Source of the DNA: Clostridium_AD sp050717515
GTDB taxonomy: Bacteria; Bacillota; Clostridia; Clostridiales; Clostridiaceae
Length of the DNA stretch: 64,000 bases
Direction of reading: 5' to 3'
Assembly: GCF_050717515.1 (NCBI RefSeq)
Contig: NZ_JBOITL010000035.1
Span: 1-64,000 of the forward strand
Shown: positions 51,050-61,048 of the stretch, piece by piece
Position numbering within the stretch: the first letter of the stretch is position 1
Layout: each line of letters begins with the position of its first letter
Position numbers and translations under genes: made by a program
Notes under the pieces: model-generated
Told to the model about the DNA's origin: nothing
The model's database searches: none
Seen by the model: only the letters and a program-made list of their open reading frames with translations

Positions 51050-52018
51050 CTACTCTTTTACTGCTCCAATAGTTAATCCACCAACAAAATATTTTTGGAA
51101 GAAGGGATAAGCAAATAGAATTGGTAATGTGGTTATTACCACTATAGCCATTTTAGCTGTTTCTTTAGGCATTTTACTAGCTGCTTCTATTGCTCCTGTG
51201 CCCATTGTTGCTGCATTATTAGTTAAAAATTCCATTGAAGTTTCAATTCTTACAAGCAGATACTGTAGTGGTATTAAGCTATTCCTATTAATGTATAACA
51301 TAGCATTAAACCAGTCATTCCAGAACCCAAGTGTTAAGAATAATCCTATAGTTGCTATACCAGGTATAGATATAGGTAAAACTACTTTTAAAAATGTTAT
51401 CCACTCCGAGGCTCCATCAATTTTCGCTGCTTCAATAATTGCATCCGGTACTGTTGTTTTGAAAAACGTTCTAAGTACTATTATATTAAATGAACTTACA
51501 CATATAGGAAGTATAAGTGCTAATATATTGTCCTTTAAGCCTAAACATCTTGTGACTACTAAGTAAGAAGCAACCATACCACCTGAAAATAACATTGGTA
51601 TGAATATTAACTTTGTAAAGAATTTTCTATAAACAAAACTCTTTCTTGATAGTGCATATGCATATGTTGCCATTATTGCAAGACCTAGTAATGTCCCTGC
51701 TACCGTTACAATTATAGTTATTCCATATGCTCTAGTTATTTGATTACCTGCTGTGAAAATATATTTATAAGCTTCTAAACTCCACTCTTTTGGCCAAAAC
51801 TGATACCCGTTCATTTTAAGTGATTGCTCACTTGTTAGTGAAATTATTAAAACAAATACAAATGGTATTATGGCCATGGCTGCTAATATAGAAAAGAATA
51901 TATTAAGTCCTACATTGCTCTTTTTTGATATTGAATTAAATCTATTTACCTCTTCTACTGGCTCTTTATTTTTTATTTTATTTGCGAATATTGCCTTTTT
52001 ATTTGGTACCTCTAACAT
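51050..52018 (-). CDS. Carbohydrate ABC transporter permease (MalG/LplC type)
   Basis: A 322-aa membrane subunit with six helices and coupling loop EAAKIDGASEWITFLKVVLP near residue 222. The N-terminal cytoplasmic extension is about 45 residues, longer than usual. Pairs with the permease encoded just upstream. No ATPase gene is in the cluster, so a shared MsmK-like ATPase elsewhere must serve it. Confidence 0.93.
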   Translation of the reverse strand: MLEVPNKKAIFANKIKNKEPVEEVNRFNSISKKSNVGLNIFFSILAAMAIIPFVFVLIISLTSEQSLKMNGYQFWPKEWSLEAYKYIFTAGNQITRAYGITIIVTVAGTLLGLAIMATYAYALSRKSFVYRKFFTKLIFIPMLFSGGMVASYLVVTRCLGLKDNILALILPICVSSFNIIVLRTFFKTTVPDAIIEAAKIDGASEWITFLKVVLPISIPGIATIGLFLTLGFWNDWFNAMLYINRNSLIPLQYLLVRIETSMEFLTNNAATMGTGAIEAASKMPKETAKMAIVVITTLPILFAYPFFQKYFVGGLTIGAVKE

Positions 52019-52038
52019 TCCGTGTCCCGCCTTTCATT

Positions 52039-52998
52039 CTAGAAGAATGCATTCTCATTATCGACCTTTCTAACAATACCATTGGTTACTAGTATTAAGA
52101 CTAATCCTACAACTGATTGATATAATCCTGCTGCTGAACTCATTCCTATGTTACCTAAGTTCATTAAACCTCTATATACGTAAGTATCTATAACATTTGT
52201 TACAGGGAATAAGGCCCCTGAATTTTTAGGAAGTTGATAGAATAATCCCATATCCCCTCTAAACATTCCTCCAATTGAAGTTATAAACATTATTATTAAT
52301 ATTGGTTTTAATAAGGGAAGTGTTATAAACTTTATTTGTTGCCACTTAGTAGCACCATCAATCATAGCTGCTTCATAATATGTTTTATCTATACCGCATA
52401 TTGCTGCTAGATAAATGACTGTTCCATACCCTACAGCCTTCCATTGGCTCATAAATATTATTATAAGTGGCCAATACTTAGATTGGGTATACCATGATAC
52501 TGGGTTCATTCCTAAACTTCTAAATACACCATTTACCAGCCCTTGTCTTGGGCTTAAGAATGTATATAAGAAATAACTTACTACAACCCATGATAAGAAG
52601 TAAGGCAGGAACATTGCACTTTGATAAAACTTTGCTGCTCTTTTATTCAAAACTTCTTTTAATAATATAGCTAATGTCACTGGTAGTGCTAGTCCAAGTA
52701 CTATGAATACAAGGTTATATGCAACAGTGTTCCTAGTTATAAGCCATGCATCACTGCTTTGGAATAAGAATTTAAAGTTATCAAGTCCTACCCACTTACT
52801 AGTTACTAAACTTTGTAAAAATCCGCCATTTATTTTCCAATCCTTAAAAGCTACCACAACCCCAAACATTGGTAAATATGCAAATACTAAAAACCAAAGT
52901 GCTCCTGGAATTATTAAAATTAGAAGTTCTTTATTTTCTTTTAATTTCTTAAATCTTAATTTTCGATTACTTTTAATTATATTCACATCTTTATTCAT
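52039..52998 (-). CDS. Carbohydrate ABC transporter permease (MalF/LplB type)
   Basis: A 319-aa membrane subunit with six helices; LplB-like N-terminus (LLIIPGALWFLVFAYLPMFG) and coupling loop YEAAMIDGATKWQQIKFITL near residue 215. First gene of the cluster that runs through to the ROK kinase; a cre-like site overlaps its 5' leader. Confidence 0.93.
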   Translation of the reverse strand: MNKDVNIIKSNRKLRFKKLKENKELLILIIPGALWFLVFAYLPMFGVVVAFKDWKINGGFLQSLVTSKWVGLDNFKFLFQSSDAWLITRNTVAYNLVFIVLGLALPVTLAILLKEVLNKRAAKFYQSAMFLPYFLSWVVVSYFLYTFLSPRQGLVNGVFRSLGMNPVSWYTQSKYWPLIIIFMSQWKAVGYGTVIYLAAICGIDKTYYEAAMIDGATKWQQIKFITLPLLKPILIIMFITSIGGMFRGDMGLFYQLPKNSGALFPVTNVIDTYVYRGLMNLGNIGMSSAAGLYQSVVGLVLILVTNGIVRKVDNENAFF

Positions 52999-53015
52999 GT
53001 TATCGCACTCTCCTT

Positions 53016-53027
53016 TGTAAACGTTTA
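53016..53027. promoter_or_regulatory. cre-like site before the permease operon
   Basis: TGTAAACGTTTA, a good match to the catabolite-responsive element core, 17 nt upstream of the permease start codon, where CcpA binding would block transcription. Confidence 0.6.
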
Positions 53028-53086
53028 TTTTTCTTATATAAAATATATCATATGCACTGGTTACTTTTAAAGTTGATTTTCTTTAG

Positions 53087-53113
53087 TTTTAGTGTATAAA
53101 TTAGATATTTATT
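53087..53113. promoter_or_regulatory. 27-bp element shared with the promoter region at 59792
   Basis: Matches 59792-59818 at 24 of 27 positions (shared core TATAAATTA, then ATATTTATT). Both lie about 90-155 bp upstream of minus-strand genes of the glycan locus. Candidate binding site for the YesN-type regulator encoded next to it. Confidence 0.5.
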
Positions 53114-53135
53114 CTTTATATTTTTATAAATTCTA

Positions 53136-53180
53136 AAACTCCTATTAATTAAAGTTTAATTCTTTAATTAATAGGAGTTT
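53136..53180 (-). terminator. Terminator of the YesMN-like operon
   Basis: A 19-bp perfect stem (53136-53154 with 53162-53180) directly after the regulator stop codon on the minus strand. Confidence 0.8.
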
Positions 53181-53183
53181 AAT

Positions 53184-54701
53184 TTAGTAATTTTTTATTT
53201 CTCTTAAAGTCGATGGGCACACCCCATAATACTTCTTGAATTTTCTATAAAAATAACTTGTATCTGAATACCCTACAGCTTTAGCAATATCATTTATTTT
53301 CATATTAGTGTTTAATATTAACTCCTTAGCCTTCATATTCTTAGTACTATTTAAATATTCCGAGAAGGAAACCCCTAACTCTTTTGTAAATACTTGTCCT
53401 AAGTATGAACTATTTATATTATATTGATAAGCAAGTGTTTTTAAACTAAGCTCTTCGTAATATTTTTCATTAACACTATTTATAATTTGCTGAATAACAG
53501 GAGTATATTTAATTGTGTTTATATTCATTAAACTTCCAAGTTCTTCAAGTTCACGAATTAGAAAAGCCTTTACATTATCTCTAGTATTTTCATTACAAAG
53601 TTCTACTATAGTATTACTGAGGCTATCTTTACTATATTTATCATCAATCTTAAACTCCTCTGATATCTTATCTGCTAGGAATAATATCTTTATTGATAAA
53701 TCATATATATTTTTAGGGGTTAATTTACAATCATCAAATAACTCTATTATATAATTTTGTAATTCCCCATTGTTTTTTTCTATTATTAACTTGTTTATTA
53801 GTTCTATTTCCTTTGAAAAACTTCTTTTATTATCTTTTATATTACTAATGTCTTCCTTACATAAGCATATATTAGATCCTTCTGTTAACATATACTTTTT
53901 GAGATTATTTGCAACACTATAACTTTTTTTTAATTTATCTATACTATCTACTAAATCTCCTACTCCAATAAAAATATCGGTATCAAGTTCTTGTGATAAT
54001 TTATCCTTTATAACATAAAAATAATTCATAATATCTTCCTTAGTATTATCTTCACTCCATGGATTTATTATTATTACTTGTCCATCATAGTTTCGTATAA
54101 TTTCACATTTACTATAAGTGCTGCTCTCAATAATATCATTTATATTACTATTTTCTTTATTATCTCTTTGACCAATAGTTATGCTACTTACTGTATACCT
54201 TTTTTCATCTAATCCTATATTAATAACCTGTTGTATTCTATCTAATTCACTTTTATCTATTTTCCCATTTATAAATTGAATTAGTTTTCTGTTTTTATCA
54301 AGTAGCCTACTTTGTTTTTCTTTTTTTCTATTCATTGTATCTATAATTTTTATTAATGCTTGTTCTAACTCATCTTCATTAATTGGTTTTAATATATAAT
54401 TTTCTACCCCGTACTCCATAGCCGTCTTAGCATATGAAAATTCATCATATCCGCTTAATATTATAAACTTAACCTGTTCATCTATGGATCTAATTTTTTT
54501 TATAAGTTCAAGCCCTGTTACTTTAGGCATATTTATATCCGTAATTATAATATTAACAGGGTTTTTTTCAAACATTTCTATTGCACTTATTACATTATCG
54601 GCAGTTTGTGTCACTTCTAATCCTAGCTTGTCCCATTCAATTATACTTAATAAACCTTGCAGTATTAATTTTTCATCATCTACCAACATAACCTTATACA
54701 T
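53184..54701 (-). CDS. YesN-type response regulator with AraC DNA-binding domain
   Basis: A 505-aa regulator: receiver domain (1-120) with phospho-acceptor Asp in IIITDINMPKVTG (about residue 55), a central linker domain, and two AraC-type helix-turn-helix motifs at the end (NINSSYLGQVFTKELG and IAKAVGYSDTSYFYRKFKK). Activated by the adjacent histidine kinase; the start overlaps the kinase 3' end by 8 nt. Probably controls the neighbouring glycan genes. Confidence 0.94.
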   Translation of the reverse strand: MYKVMLVDDEKLILQGLLSIIEWDKLGLEVTQTADNVISAIEMFEKNPVNIIITDINMPKVTGLELIKKIRSIDEQVKFIILSGYDEFSYAKTAMEYGVENYILKPINEDELEQALIKIIDTMNRKKEKQSRLLDKNRKLIQFINGKIDKSELDRIQQVINIGLDEKRYTVSSITIGQRDNKENSNINDIIESSTYSKCEIIRNYDGQVIIINPWSEDNTKEDIMNYFYVIKDKLSQELDTDIFIGVGDLVDSIDKLKKSYSVANNLKKYMLTEGSNICLCKEDISNIKDNKRSFSKEIELINKLIIEKNNGELQNYIIELFDDCKLTPKNIYDLSIKILFLADKISEEFKIDDKYSKDSLSNTIVELCNENTRDNVKAFLIRELEELGSLMNINTIKYTPVIQQIINSVNEKYYEELSLKTLAYQYNINSSYLGQVFTKELGVSFSEYLNSTKNMKAKELILNTNMKINDIAKAVGYSDTSYFYRKFKKYYGVCPSTLREIKNY

Positions 54702-56436
54702 CTTTATCTACCTCCTTGCATGGAAGTTTTACAACAACCATTATACCTTTATCTTTATTTTGAATTAATTTTATTCCGTAATTTTTTCCATATTTTATCG
54801 TAATTCTTTCATGAGCATTTAAAAGTCCTATAGATTCATCTAAATTAACTTTTTTTTCTAACATATCATTTAAACTTTTAATTCTTTCTTTTGATATCCC
54901 ATTGCCGTTATCCACTATATATACAATCATATCTTCATTTTCTCTTCTTACTTGTATTCTTATCTTATTGTCAGAGTTCTCAAGACTTATTCCATGAAAA
55001 AAATAATTCTCTATAAGTGGCTGAAGAGTAAATTTAATTATTTCTTTATCTAAAAGTCCATCCTCACATTCCACACTATACTCAAATTTTTCGTCGTACC
55101 TAAACTTAAATATTTCCAAATATTTCTCGCAATATTCTAATTCATTTTTAACAGTTATAATGTTTTTTTCTTTTACTTGCTTTCTAAATAAAAATGCTAA
55201 TGTATATATCATTTTGCCCACTTCTTTATCTCCATTACAAATAGCTTTCATTCTTATAGATTCTAATGTGTTATATAAAAAATGTGGGTTAATCTGATTT
55301 TGAAGGGCTACCATTTCGGCATTCTTTTGATTTAGTTCTGCTAAATAACTTTTTTTAATATATTGATTTAGACTTTTACACATATCATTAAAATTCTCAG
55401 AAATATAATTTATTTCATCATTTTCCTTAGTTATAGGAATTGAAATATCCAGTTCTCCATTTTTAACTTTTCCCATTGCCAGTAGTATGGCATCCATTCT
55501 ATCGCTAAGTTTCTTAATCTTTATATAAAAAACTCTTTCTACTATTATAAAAAGTAAAATGTTTATAAAAAATAAGGAACCAAAAAATTTGATTGGTAAG
55601 GCTGCTACTTTCACTTTTGGGGTTTTCACTATAGTTACTAATGTTGATGCATTCAAAGCTTTATTTATATAATAATTCTTATCTAATTCACCCTCTTCTC
55701 CCTCTTTCATTACTTCCGAAAAGTAAGAATACTTTTCATATTGATATTCACTATTGGAATCGTATACAACATACCCATTATTATCTAAAACCATAACCTC
55801 ATATTTTTCTTCATACTTACTAACAATATTTTTTAATCTATCTAAATTATATGTACATATTAATTCTCCTTTAGACTGAAGAGTTCTTGGATCTCTTATT
55901 TCTCTAATATAACTTATAATATTTTTTTCACATACAATACTAGAAAAATTATAATCTTCTCCCAACTTATTCATTCTATTTTTTTTTACTTTTATTTGAT
56001 TTAGTCTATTAAATGAACTTGTTTCTTCTCTACTATAACTAACAAATGAAATATTACTCAAAGATTCATTTATATTAAATGAAGACCTAGTAAAGCTTTC
56101 AACACCTTTATAAAAATAGTCATTGCCATTTGAGAACCTATCTAATTTATATTTTGAATATGATACTCCGTCCATATTCAAGAAATTCATTACATCATTA
56201 ATAATATAATTATCATTGTACATATTTTTTATTATTAAATTTGTACTGGTATTTATGTTATTTATTTCTTCATCTACATCATAGGCAACTTTTGCATTTA
56301 TATATATACTATTCTCTTTAATAGTTACTAATTCTTTTTTTATAAAAAATATATCTAAGCTTGCTAGCAAAAAAAATATCATTATCATATTAATACTAAA
56401 TATTCTTTTATATATCATTGATTTTTTTATACGCAT
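54694..56436 (-). CDS. YesM-type sensor histidine kinase
   Basis: A 580-aa membrane kinase with two helices (about 12-30 and 275-300) around an extracellular sensor of about 245 residues, a HAMP domain (about 300-360), phospho-acceptor helix with NQINPHFLYNTLESIRM, and an HATPase domain with GNGIS. Senses a sugar-derived signal outside the cell, perhaps via the binding protein. AGGGGAA precedes the ATG. Confidence 0.94.
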   Translation of the reverse strand: MRIKKSMIYKRIFSINMIMIFFLLASLDIFFIKKELVTIKENSIYINAKVAYDVDEEINNINTSTNLIIKNMYNDNYIINDVMNFLNMDGVSYSKYKLDRFSNGNDYFYKGVESFTRSSFNINESLSNISFVSYSREETSSFNRLNQIKVKKNRMNKLGEDYNFSSIVCEKNIISYIREIRDPRTLQSKGELICTYNLDRLKNIVSKYEEKYEVMVLDNNGYVVYDSNSEYQYEKYSYFSEVMKEGEEGELDKNYYINKALNASTLVTIVKTPKVKVAALPIKFFGSLFFINILLFIIVERVFYIKIKKLSDRMDAILLAMGKVKNGELDISIPITKENDEINYISENFNDMCKSLNQYIKKSYLAELNQKNAEMVALQNQINPHFLYNTLESIRMKAICNGDKEVGKMIYTLAFLFRKQVKEKNIITVKNELEYCEKYLEIFKFRYDEKFEYSVECEDGLLDKEIIKFTLQPLIENYFFHGISLENSDNKIRIQVRRENEDMIVYIVDNGNGISKERIKSLNDMLEKKVNLDESIGLLNAHERITIKYGKNYGIKLIQNKDKGIMVVVKLPCKEVDKDV

Positions 56437-56641
56437 TTCCCCTATCCCCTCATCCTTATGTATTTATGCTCACAGGTATATTTAAACATACTTTAAATTT
56501 TATGAAAAGTTCTCTGCATATGATATTCTATTGTTTTACTGAACTTATTCTAGAATATTATGTAGTTCTACCACATAACTTTGAATTTTCGTACTATTTA
56601 TATTATAATAAAAATAACCTTTTACAGAGGAGGAATTATTT

Positions 56642-57316
56642 ATGCTAGAATTTTTCAACTTAAACCGAATCTTAGATATATTTAATTATATATTTTGGTT
56701 CTTTTTATTAAATCTATTTTTTATGATCCTCAATATACCAATTGTATCATTCTTTTTGTTTATAGGCATAAGTAACACTTTTCTATCCTTACCTTTATTT
56801 TTAATATGCTTAATCCCCGTTGGTCCATCACTAACAGCATTATTATACTGCACGGGTAAGTTAATTAGAAATAAGGATCTACATATTATAAAAGATTTTA
56901 TTGAAGGTTTAAAATTAAACTTTAAACAATCCGCTTTTTTATGGTGTTGTGAATTAATAGTAGTATTTATACTTTATTCTAATATAAAATTCTTTTCTAC
57001 TGCAAAGTATAGCTTAGTGTTAACATGCTTATTTGCATCACTAGTAATTCTTACTTTATTAATAACACCATACATATACATACTAATAAGTAGATTTTCT
57101 ATGAAAAATATGGATGTTATTAGGGCTTCCTTTATTTTGGCATTTACCCGGCCAATCCTTACTATATCTAATCCATTAATATTTATAGTTTTACTTATTT
57201 TATTTGAAATTAATCCAAGTACAATAATATTATTTATTTCAAGTATACTTGCATTTTCACTTAGCTTTGCCAATAAATCCTTACTTCTTGAACTTGAAAC
57301 ATCTTACTCAAAATAG
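56642..57316 (+). CDS. YesL-like DUF624 membrane protein
   Basis: A 224-aa protein with about five or six helices. Such proteins occur next to YesMN systems and sugar ABC operons, but their role is unknown. GAGGAGGAA precedes the ATG. Divergent from the kinase gene and followed by a perfect 16-bp terminator stem. Confidence 0.85.
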   Translation: MLEFFNLNRILDIFNYIFWFFLLNLFFMILNIPIVSFFLFIGISNTFLSLPLFLICLIPVGPSLTALLYCTGKLIRNKDLHIIKDFIEGLKLNFKQSAFLWCCELIVVFILYSNIKFFSTAKYSLVLTCLFASLVILTLLITPYIYILISRFSMKNMDVIRASFILAFTRPILTISNPLIFIVLLILFEINPSTIILFISSILAFSLSFANKSLLLELETSYSK

Positions 57317-57317
57317 T

Positions 57318-57362
57318 AAAGTCTAGATTATGATTAATTCAAAATATCATAATCTAGACTTT
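57318..57362 (+). terminator. Terminator after the YesL-like gene
   Basis: A 16-bp perfect stem AAAGTCTAGATTATGA with its complement and T-rich tail. Its ending TCTAGACTTTT resembles the next terminator at 58725. Confidence 0.85.
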
Positions 57363-57402
57363 TAATTACTTACATGGAAACTATTATTTTAGGAGGATTT
57401 TT

Positions 57403-58707
57403 ATGAATACTATCACAACCACTAAATTAGAGGTTATTAAATCTACAGTAAGAAAGATAGGACAAGATTTATCTAGGTCTATAGAAAATGAAAATCTTAG
57501 AACAATATTTTTAAATTGTTTTGTTAATACAATAGATACTACGGTTAATGTTGCAAAGGATGATACATTTGTCATAACAGGGGATATTCCTGCTATGTGG
57601 CTTCGTGATTCCACATCCCAAGTAGAACACTATCTCCCCTTTGTTAAAGACCACGCGGAACTTAAATATATTTTTACAGGATTAATAAAAAGACAAATGA
57701 AATATATACTTATAGATCCATATGCAAATGCCTTTAACAAAGAAGCTAACGGCAAAAAATGGGACAACGATTTAACAAAAGATAGTCCTTGGGTTTGGGA
57801 AAGAAAATATGAAATAGATTCATTATGTTACCCCGTTAGACTCATATATAAATATTGGAAACAATCAGGCGATGAATCTTTTTTTGATAATAAAATAAAA
57901 AATGTTTTCAATATTATTATTGATTTATGGAAAACTGAGCAAACCCACTTTGAAAAATCTGATTACTCATTCCAAAGATTAAACTGCGCTCCAACTGATA
58001 CACTATGCAATAGCGGCCTGGGAAACCCTGTTGGATATACTGGTATGACTTGGTCTGGTTTTAGGCCTAGTGATGATGCTTGCCAATACGGATACTTAGT
58101 TCCAGCTAATATGTTCGCTTGTGTAGCCTTAAGATATATAGAAGAAATTTCTGAAGTTATATTTAGTGATTCCACGCTTAAAGAAAGCGCTACTGCACTA
58201 AGACTTCAAATTGAAGAAGGTATAGATAGATTTGGTATAGTTCACAATGAAGAATTTGGAGATATTTATGCTTACGAAGTAGATGGCTTAGGTAACTTTA
58301 ATTTTATGGATGATGCTAATGTTCCAAGTCTTTTATCAATTCCATACTTAGAATTTAGAGGAATTGATGATAAAATTTATCAAAATACAAGAAGATTCAT
58401 ATTAAGTAAAAACAATCCATTCTATTATGAAGGTACAGTTGCCCAAGGTATAGGCAGTCCACACACTCCACCTGAATATATATGGCATATAGCTCTTTCA
58501 ATGAATGGACTTACAACTAATAACATTGATAAAATAAAAGATTTAATAAACACTTTAATAGACACTGATGCTGGAACTGGTTTCATGCATGAAGGATTTC
58601 ACTGTAATAATTCAAGGATTTTCACAAGAGATTGGTTTGCCTGGTCTAACTCACTATTTGCTCACTTCATATATGATGCTATAGTAGAAAAGAAAATAAA
58701 ACTATAA
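57403..58707 (+). CDS. GH125 exo-alpha-1,6-mannosidase
   Basis: A 434-aa (alpha/alpha)6-barrel enzyme of family 125 (formerly DUF1237). Characteristic segments: TGDIPAMWLRDSTSQVEHYL (about residue 55-75), KDSPWVWERKYEIDSL and APTDTLCNSG. It removes alpha-1,6-linked mannose from N-glycans. AGGAGGATTTTT precedes the ATG. No signal peptide, so it acts on imported glycan together with GH38. Confidence 0.93.
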   Translation: MNTITTTKLEVIKSTVRKIGQDLSRSIENENLRTIFLNCFVNTIDTTVNVAKDDTFVITGDIPAMWLRDSTSQVEHYLPFVKDHAELKYIFTGLIKRQMKYILIDPYANAFNKEANGKKWDNDLTKDSPWVWERKYEIDSLCYPVRLIYKYWKQSGDESFFDNKIKNVFNIIIDLWKTEQTHFEKSDYSFQRLNCAPTDTLCNSGLGNPVGYTGMTWSGFRPSDDACQYGYLVPANMFACVALRYIEEISEVIFSDSTLKESATALRLQIEEGIDRFGIVHNEEFGDIYAYEVDGLGNFNFMDDANVPSLLSIPYLEFRGIDDKIYQNTRRFILSKNNPFYYEGTVAQGIGSPHTPPEYIWHIALSMNGLTTNNIDKIKDLINTLIDTDAGTGFMHEGFHCNNSRIFTRDWFAWSNSLFAHFIYDAIVEKKIKL

Positions 58708-58724
58708 TCCCTCTTAAATGTGTT

Positions 58725-58766
58725 TAAAAGCTAGATTGGATAACACTTATCACAATCTAGCTTTTA
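58725..58766. terminator. Bidirectional terminator between GH125 and ROK genes
   Basis: A 14-bp perfect stem (58725-58738 with 58753-58766) between convergent genes. Confidence 0.88.
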
Positions 58767-58770
58767 ACAA

Positions 58771-59664
58771 TTAGTTTATAAAGTTATATACTGCACCTAT
58801 TAAATTAGCATCATTTGAATAAACACATTTTTTAACACTTGGCATTATCTTAGCAATTTCTGCTTGTTTTAATATGATTTCTAATTTTGCGTTTATGCAT
58901 TGGACCAAATCTTCTCTAACACTTATTGCTCCACCAATAACAATTACTTCTGGGTCATATACGTATTGTAAATTAAATATTCCCAATGCTAATTTATAAT
59001 AGAATTCATCAATTGCTCTTATACAATCTTTATCCCCTTCTTTTGCCATATCAAATATCTTCTTTCCATCAATTTCACTAGTAGCTATATTTTTATATTG
59101 GGCCACTCTTCTAACAATAGAAAATGTAGATGCTACCTCACTAAAATTTCCAATTATCCCCTTTCCCATATCACTTTCCATTATCATATATCCAAATTCT
59201 CCACAATGAAGGTTAGCTCCTAGATGTAATTTCTTATCTTTTACAATTGCTCCCCCTATGCCTGTTCCACATACTAAGAATAGTACATCATTGTTGTCCT
59301 TTGCTGCACCCTTCCAAACTTCTGCTAAAGCCGCACAATTAGCGTCATTTCCCATACAAACATCTAAATCTGTAGCTGCTTTTAATATATTTCTTAAATT
59401 AGGCCCATGGATATATGGAACTGCAGATGCTCCGTATATTACACCTTCTTCATTGTTAACAGCTCCTGGGCAACTTAATGCTATCCCCTCTAATTTCATA
59501 TCTTTTTCGTATATATCTACAATTTCAACCATTTTCAAAATAAGCATATCTAATTCTTCTTTTGGTGTTTTAAATGACCCTTTATGTAATATTTCTCCTT
59601 GCTGATTTACAACTCCGAATTTAACAGAAGATCCCCCAATATCAAAAGCAATATAATTTTTCAT
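58771..59664 (-). CDS. ROK-family sugar kinase (second)
   Basis: A 297-aa ROK kinase: AFDIGGSSVKFGV at the N-terminus and GNDANCAALAE for the sugar site. The region where most ROK members carry the Cys-rich zinc motif (CXCGXXGC) shows only HCGEFGYM followed by no such cluster, so it belongs to the zinc-less ROK subgroup. Differs from the other ROK protein at 43791; perhaps one acts on mannose and the other on N-acetylglucosamine. The shared 27-bp element lies upstream. Confidence 0.88.
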   Translation of the reverse strand: MKNYIAFDIGGSSVKFGVVNQQGEILHKGSFKTPKEELDMLILKMVEIVDIYEKDMKLEGIALSCPGAVNNEEGVIYGASAVPYIHGPNLRNILKAATDLDVCMGNDANCAALAEVWKGAAKDNNDVLFLVCGTGIGGAIVKDKKLHLGANLHCGEFGYMIMESDMGKGIIGNFSEVASTFSIVRRVAQYKNIATSEIDGKKIFDMAKEGDKDCIRAIDEFYYKLALGIFNLQYVYDPEVIVIGGAISVREDLVQCINAKLEIILKQAEIAKIMPSVKKCVYSNDANLIGAVYNFIN

Positions 59665-60130
59665 TTTGATTTCCCCTTATATTTTAAAATATTTATTATT
59701 CCATTTTATCTATTCACATATTTTTGAAAAACAGTTTAACTATTAATCACATATTGTTTATATTATCTATTATAGGTTTTATTTTTTTAGGTTGTAGTAT
59801 ATAAATTATATATTTATTGTACAAACTCTACACTTATCAAGTAAACTGGCACCTTATTCTTTAAAAATATATAAATTGATTTTTCATATAGCATTGTTAT
59901 CTTTTTAGATATATTTTATACTTATTATAAGTAGCTGAATAGTTACTATTATTACTGCAATAAAAGAACCTAAGAATAAATAGATATCTTTTAAATCTAT
60001 AATGTATCCTAATAATATTATATAATCCATTGGCATAATCTTAAATTAGATTTACAAAAAATAATAGCCTTATCATTTACTAAAATTGCAGATAATAAAA
60101 ATACTAAACAACTTGAGAAGCAGCATAGAA
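59665..60130. other. Intergenic region upstream of the second ROK gene
   Basis: About 465 bp without a supported gene, very AT-rich. It includes the 27-bp element at 59792-59818. No riboswitch or terminator was recognised. Confidence 0.5.
59792..59818. promoter_or_regulatory. 27-bp element shared with 53087
   Basis: Second copy of the element described at 53087-53113, 24 of 27 positions identical, same orientation relative to the minus-strand gene it precedes. Confidence 0.5.
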
Positions 60131-60163
<33 letters not shown>

Positions 60164-60180
60164 TGGAGGAACAAAACAAG

Positions 60181-60858
60181 TTGAAAAATCAGATAAGCTC
60201 CATTAATCAATCTAAATTAGCAACGCCTTCCGCAACTGCTACCCCAAAAACTGACTTATTGATAGATAGAATAAACGGAAAAGGAAATGCCAAGCAGGCT
60301 ATAGTTGTTACCACCAATGGTTTTGGCAGCGTAAATGCTACCATTACAACCTTTGAAAATATTAATGGAAATTGGAAACAAATACACTCTCTTGCTGGTA
60401 ATGTTGGCAGAACAGGTTTTACTTCTAATAAAGTCGAAGGTGATGGGCATTCGCCAATAGGAGTTTTTTCATTGGGTACGGCATTTGGTAGATATTCAAA
60501 TCCCGGTACTGCAATGGACTATAGGCAGTCTACCCCTAATGATTTTTGGGCAGATGATCTTAATTCACCATTGTACAATACATGGCAAGAAGGTCCTGCT
60601 AATGGCAGATGGAATTCTGCTGAAAAGATGTATATTCCCCAATATAATTATGGTTTTGTAATAAACTATAATACTGCTAATATAATACCAGGAAAAGGTT
60701 CTGCTATATTCTTTCATGTATGGTCGGGGTCTGGACAAGGAACAGCAGGGTGTATTGCAACGGCTCAATATAATGTAATAAGTATTCTAAAATGGTTAAA
60801 TCCGTCTAGACACCCTGTTATAATTCAAGGACCAATGTCTGAAGTCACAAAGATATAG
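60181..60858 (+). CDS. L,D-transpeptidase-like (YkuD/ErfK) protein lacking a signal peptide
   Basis: About 225 aa from TTG at 60181, with GGAGGA 10 nt upstream; a TTG at 60163 overlaps that site. The C-terminal half shows the YkuD active-site pattern FFHVWSGSGQGTAGCIA with catalytic Cys. Such enzymes cross-link peptidoglycan outside the cell, yet no signal peptide or membrane helix is present; the N-terminus is Ser/Thr/Pro-rich. The 5' end may be lost, or the protein is not secreted in the usual way. Confidence 0.7.
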   Translation: MKNQISSINQSKLATPSATATPKTDLLIDRINGKGNAKQAIVVTTNGFGSVNATITTFENINGNWKQIHSLAGNVGRTGFTSNKVEGDGHSPIGVFSLGTAFGRYSNPGTAMDYRQSTPNDFWADDLNSPLYNTWQEGPANGRWNSAEKMYIPQYNYGFVINYNTANIIPGKGSAIFFHVWSGSGQGTAGCIATAQYNVISILKWLNPSRHPVIIQGPMSEVTKI

Positions 60859-60930
60859 CAAAACTATTTTCAGAAAAATAATTTGGGGTAGGCTAGGTTG
60901 CTTTTGGATTTATCTTTAAAGATATGAAAA

Positions 60931-60963
60931 CAAAGATAGTTGTATTAATTCGGCTATCTTTTT
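60931..60963 (+). terminator. Weak terminator after the L,D-transpeptidase-like gene
   Basis: AAAGATAG pairs with CTATCTTT, followed by a short T run. Confidence 0.4.
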
Positions 60964-61048
60964 GCTATGTTATCGAACTAAGCCAATTGTATCCTGCTAA
61001 TTGGAGTAGATGTAATTATTCATATTTTATGGGAAGTAATTCGGAAAC

